The notes under the pieces were generated by a model that was not told the origin of the DNA, did not search any database, and saw nothing but the letters and a program-made list of their open reading frames with translations. A DNA stretch of 7,698 bases from Betaproteobacteria bacterium (GTDB lineage: Bacteria; Pseudomonadota; Gammaproteobacteria; Burkholderiales; SG8-39), in NCBI GenBank assembly GCA_012274205.1, contig JAAOZY010000111.1, positions 1-7,698 of the forward strand, read 5' to 3'. The position numbers were made by a program, and so were the translations under genes. How positions within the stretch are numbered: the first letter of the stretch is position 1; every line of letters begins with the position of its first letter. Below are positions 5,903 to 7,698 of the stretch, piece after piece.

Positions 5903-7171
5903 ATGACCGAAAAGAACTCCGGTGAAAAGCTGCTGTACTGCTCCTTCTGCGGCAAGAGCCAGCATGAGGTAAGGAAGCTTATCGCCGGACCTTCGGTATT
6001 CATCTGCGACGAATGCATCGAGCTGTGCAACGACATCATCCGCGAGGAAACCAGCGCGGACAAGTCGGGCAAGACGGCCAAGTCAGACCTGCCGACGCCG
6101 AAGGAAATCTGCGACATCCTCGACGAGTATGTCATCGGCCAGGAATTGGCGAAGCGCATACTGTCGGTCGCGGTGTACAACCATTACAAGCGGCTGAAGC
6201 ACCTGTCGAAGTCGGACGAAATCGAACTGGCGAAGTCCAACATTCTGTTGATCGGGCCCACCGGCTCGGGCAAGACGCTGCTGGCGCAGACGCTGGCGCG
6301 GCTGCTGAACGTTCCTTTCGTCATCGCGGATGCAACCACGCTGACCGAAGCGGGCTACGTCGGCGAGGATGTCGAGAACATCATCCAGAAGCTGCTGCAG
6401 AATTGCGACTATGACGTGGACAAGGCCAAGCGCGGCATCGTCTATATCGACGAGATCGACAAGATTTCACGCAAATCCGACAACCCGTCCATCACCCGCG
6501 ACGTGTCCGGCGAAGGGGTGCAGCAGGCGCTGCTCAAGCTGATCGAGGGCACTGTCGCCTCGGTGCCGCCGCAGGGCGGGCGCAAGCACCCGAACCAGGA
6601 TTTCGTCCAGGTGGACACGACCAATATCCTGTTTATCTGCGGCGGCGCTTTCGACGGCCTGGACAAGATCATTCGCAACCGCTCGGAGAAGAGCGGCATC
6701 GGCTTCGGCGCCGAAGTGCGCAGCCTGAAGGACAGCAAGGACATTACCGCGGTGCTGCGCGCGGTCGAGCCCGAAGACCTGATCAAGTACGGCCTGATCC
6801 CGGAATTCGTCGGCCGCATGCCGGTAATCGCGACGCTGGAGGAACTCGACGAGGCGGCGCTGATCCAGATTCTGACCACGCCCAAGAACGCGCTGGTCAA
6901 GCAATACCAGCGGCTGTTCGGCATGGAAGGCGCCGAGCTCGAATTGCGCACCACGGCGCTGTCCGCGATTGCGCACCGGGCGCTTGCGCGCAAGACCGGT
7001 GCCCGCGGTTTGCGCTCCATCCTCGAGCAGGTGCTGCTCGACACCATGTATGAGCTGCCGACCATGGAGAATGTCAGCAAAGTGGTCATCGACGAGGCAA
7101 CCGTGCGCGGCGAAGGCAAGCCGCTGCTGATCTATTCCGACCCGCCCAAGGTCGCCGGCTCTCTGTCCTGA
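5903..7171 (+). CDS. clpX: ATP-dependent Clp protease ATP-binding subunit ClpX
   Basis: ClpX is the hexameric AAA+ unfoldase that recognises tagged substrates and threads them into ClpP. The product is 422 residues, full length. The N-terminal zinc-binding domain has cysteines 13, 16, 35 and 38. The AAA+ module shows Walker A GPTGSGKT (118-125), the pore-1 loop GYVGED (151-156), Walker B VYIDEID (180-186), the RKH pore loop (227-229), the ClpP-docking IGF loop (IGFG, 266-269) and the sensor-2 segment GARGLRS (366-372). All key residues are present, so it should be active and able to pair with the adjacent ClpP. A GTGAGG overlapping the clpP stop serves as its ribosome binding site. It is in one operon with tig and clpP. 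The 70 bp after it carry the lon promoter. Confidence 0.98.
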   Translation: MTEKNSGEKLLYCSFCGKSQHEVRKLIAGPSVFICDECIELCNDIIREETSADKSGKTAKSDLPTPKEICDILDEYVIGQELAKRILSVAVYNHYKRLKHLSKSDEIELAKSNILLIGPTGSGKTLLAQTLARLLNVPFVIADATTLTEAGYVGEDVENIIQKLLQNCDYDVDKAKRGIVYIDEIDKISRKSDNPSITRDVSGEGVQQALLKLIEGTVASVPPQGGRKHPNQDFVQVDTTNILFICGGAFDGLDKIIRNRSEKSGIGFGAEVRSLKDSKDITAVLRAVEPEDLIKYGLIPEFVGRMPVIATLEELDEAALIQILTTPKNALVKQYQRLFGMEGAELELRTTALSAIAHRALARKTGARGLRSILEQVLLDTMYELPTMENVSKVVIDEATVRGEGKPLLIYSDPPKVAGSLS

Positions 7172-7184
7172 GCTGGACTACGGG

Positions 7185-7212
7185 GTTGAACTAATGTCCC
7201 CCGCCCCCATCT
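7185..7212 (+). promoter_or_regulatory. Heat-shock (sigma-32/RpoH type) promoter for lon
   Basis: GTTGAAC (7185-7191) resembles the sigma-32 -35 box CTTGAAA at five of seven bases. After 13 bp, CCCCATCT (7205-7212) matches the -10 consensus CCCCATNT fully. Transcription would start near 7219 and lon begins at 7242. lon is a classical heat-shock gene, which supports the reading. No sigma-70 promoter of similar quality is visible in this gap. Confidence 0.72.
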
Positions 7213-7241
7213 TAATGAAATATTCTCTCTGAGGTATCGCC

Positions 7242-7698
7242 ATGCCCGTTACCGAATTTTCCTCCGACCTGACCCAGTTCCCACTGCTGCCGCTGCGCGA
7301 CGTCGTGGTCTTCCCGCACATGGTGATTCCACTGTTCGTCGGCCGCCCGAAATCGATCAAGGCGATGGAAATCGCGATGGAAGCGGGCAAGAGCATCATG
7401 CTCGCGGCGCAGAAATCCGCGGCCAAGGACGAGCCGGCCCCAGAGGACATGTACCAGATCGGCTGCATCGCCAACATTCTGCAGATGCTGAAGCTGCCCG
7501 ACGGCACGGTAAAGGTGCTGGTCGAGGGCAGCCAGCGCGCGGTGATCAAGGAAATCGAGGACCAGCGCAGCCATTATTCGGCCGTGGCGCGGCCGGTACC
7601 CGCTGACGCGAGCGACAACAATGAGGTCGAGGCGATGCGCCGCGCGCTGGTGACCCAGTTCGACCAGTACGTAAAGCTGAACAAGAAGATTCCGCCCG
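7242..7698 (+). CDS. lon: ATP-dependent protease Lon, N-terminal part, 3' end outside window
   Basis: Lon is a homo-oligomeric AAA+ serine protease that degrades misfolded and regulatory proteins. Only the first 152 codons are present; the frame is open at the right edge. The sequence after the start, FPLLPLRDVVVFPHMVIPLFVGRPKSI, is the hallmark beginning of the Lon N-terminal substrate-binding domain. IGCIANILQMLKLPDGTVKVLVEG is the next conserved block. The ATPase and the Ser-Lys protease domain lie outside the window. The ATG at 7242 is chosen because GAGG (7231-7234) lies 7 bases upstream and family similarity starts right after it. lon is separated from clpX by 70 bp containing a heat-shock promoter, so it can be induced independently of the tig-clpP-clpX operon, though read-through is also possible. 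Confidence 0.96.
   Translation, partial: MPVTEFSSDLTQFPLLPLRDVVVFPHMVIPLFVGRPKSIKAMEIAMEAGKSIMLAAQKSAAKDEPAPEDMYQIGCIANILQMLKLPDGTVKVLVEGSQRAVIKEIEDQRSHYSAVARPVPADASDNNEVEAMRRALVTQFDQYVKLNKKIPP

Overview
The window reads as an ordinary chromosomal segment of a GC-rich betaproteobacterium. The gene order tRNA-Leu, tig, clpP, clpX, lon is a familiar proteobacterial arrangement, and the protein sequences look betaproteobacterial. The order (Nitrosomonadales or Burkholderiales) cannot be settled from this window. No mobile element, CRISPR array or phage gene is visible, and I found no new protein system.

Layout. The left edge holds the 3' end of radA (+ strand, cut by the window edge). It converges with a three-gene minus-strand cluster transcribed in the order hpnC, hpnD, hpnE (3600 down to 613). 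The 68 bp between the convergent stop codons, and the stop codons themselves, are packed with hairpin-forming sequence. hpnC starts at 3600. The next 322 bp up to tig hold two apparently overlapping divergent promoters, a tRNA-Leu-like element that looks degenerate (3676-3750), and an intact tRNA-Leu(UAG) gene (3758-3842). From 3923 rightward come tig, clpP, clpX and the 5' part of lon, all on the + strand. lon is preceded by a good heat-shock (sigma-32 type) promoter match and is cut by the right edge.

How the genes work together. HpnD, HpnC and HpnE are the bacterial three-step route from farnesyl diphosphate to squalene (presqualene diphosphate, then hydroxysqualene, then squalene). It normally feeds hopanoid synthesis; no squalene-hopene cyclase lies in the window. 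Trigger factor, ClpP, ClpX and Lon form a protein quality-control block: a ribosome-bound chaperone, a protease core with its unfoldase, and a second ATP-dependent protease. tig and clpP overlap by 4 bp and clpP and clpX are 7 bp apart, so these three look like one operon, possibly transcribed through from the tRNA promoter.

The most unusual thing here is the tRNA-like element just upstream of tRNA-Leu. It matches the 5' half of a tRNA-Leu without gaps, has a CGG triplet in the anticodon position, ends in GCCA, and has a poorly paired acceptor stem.
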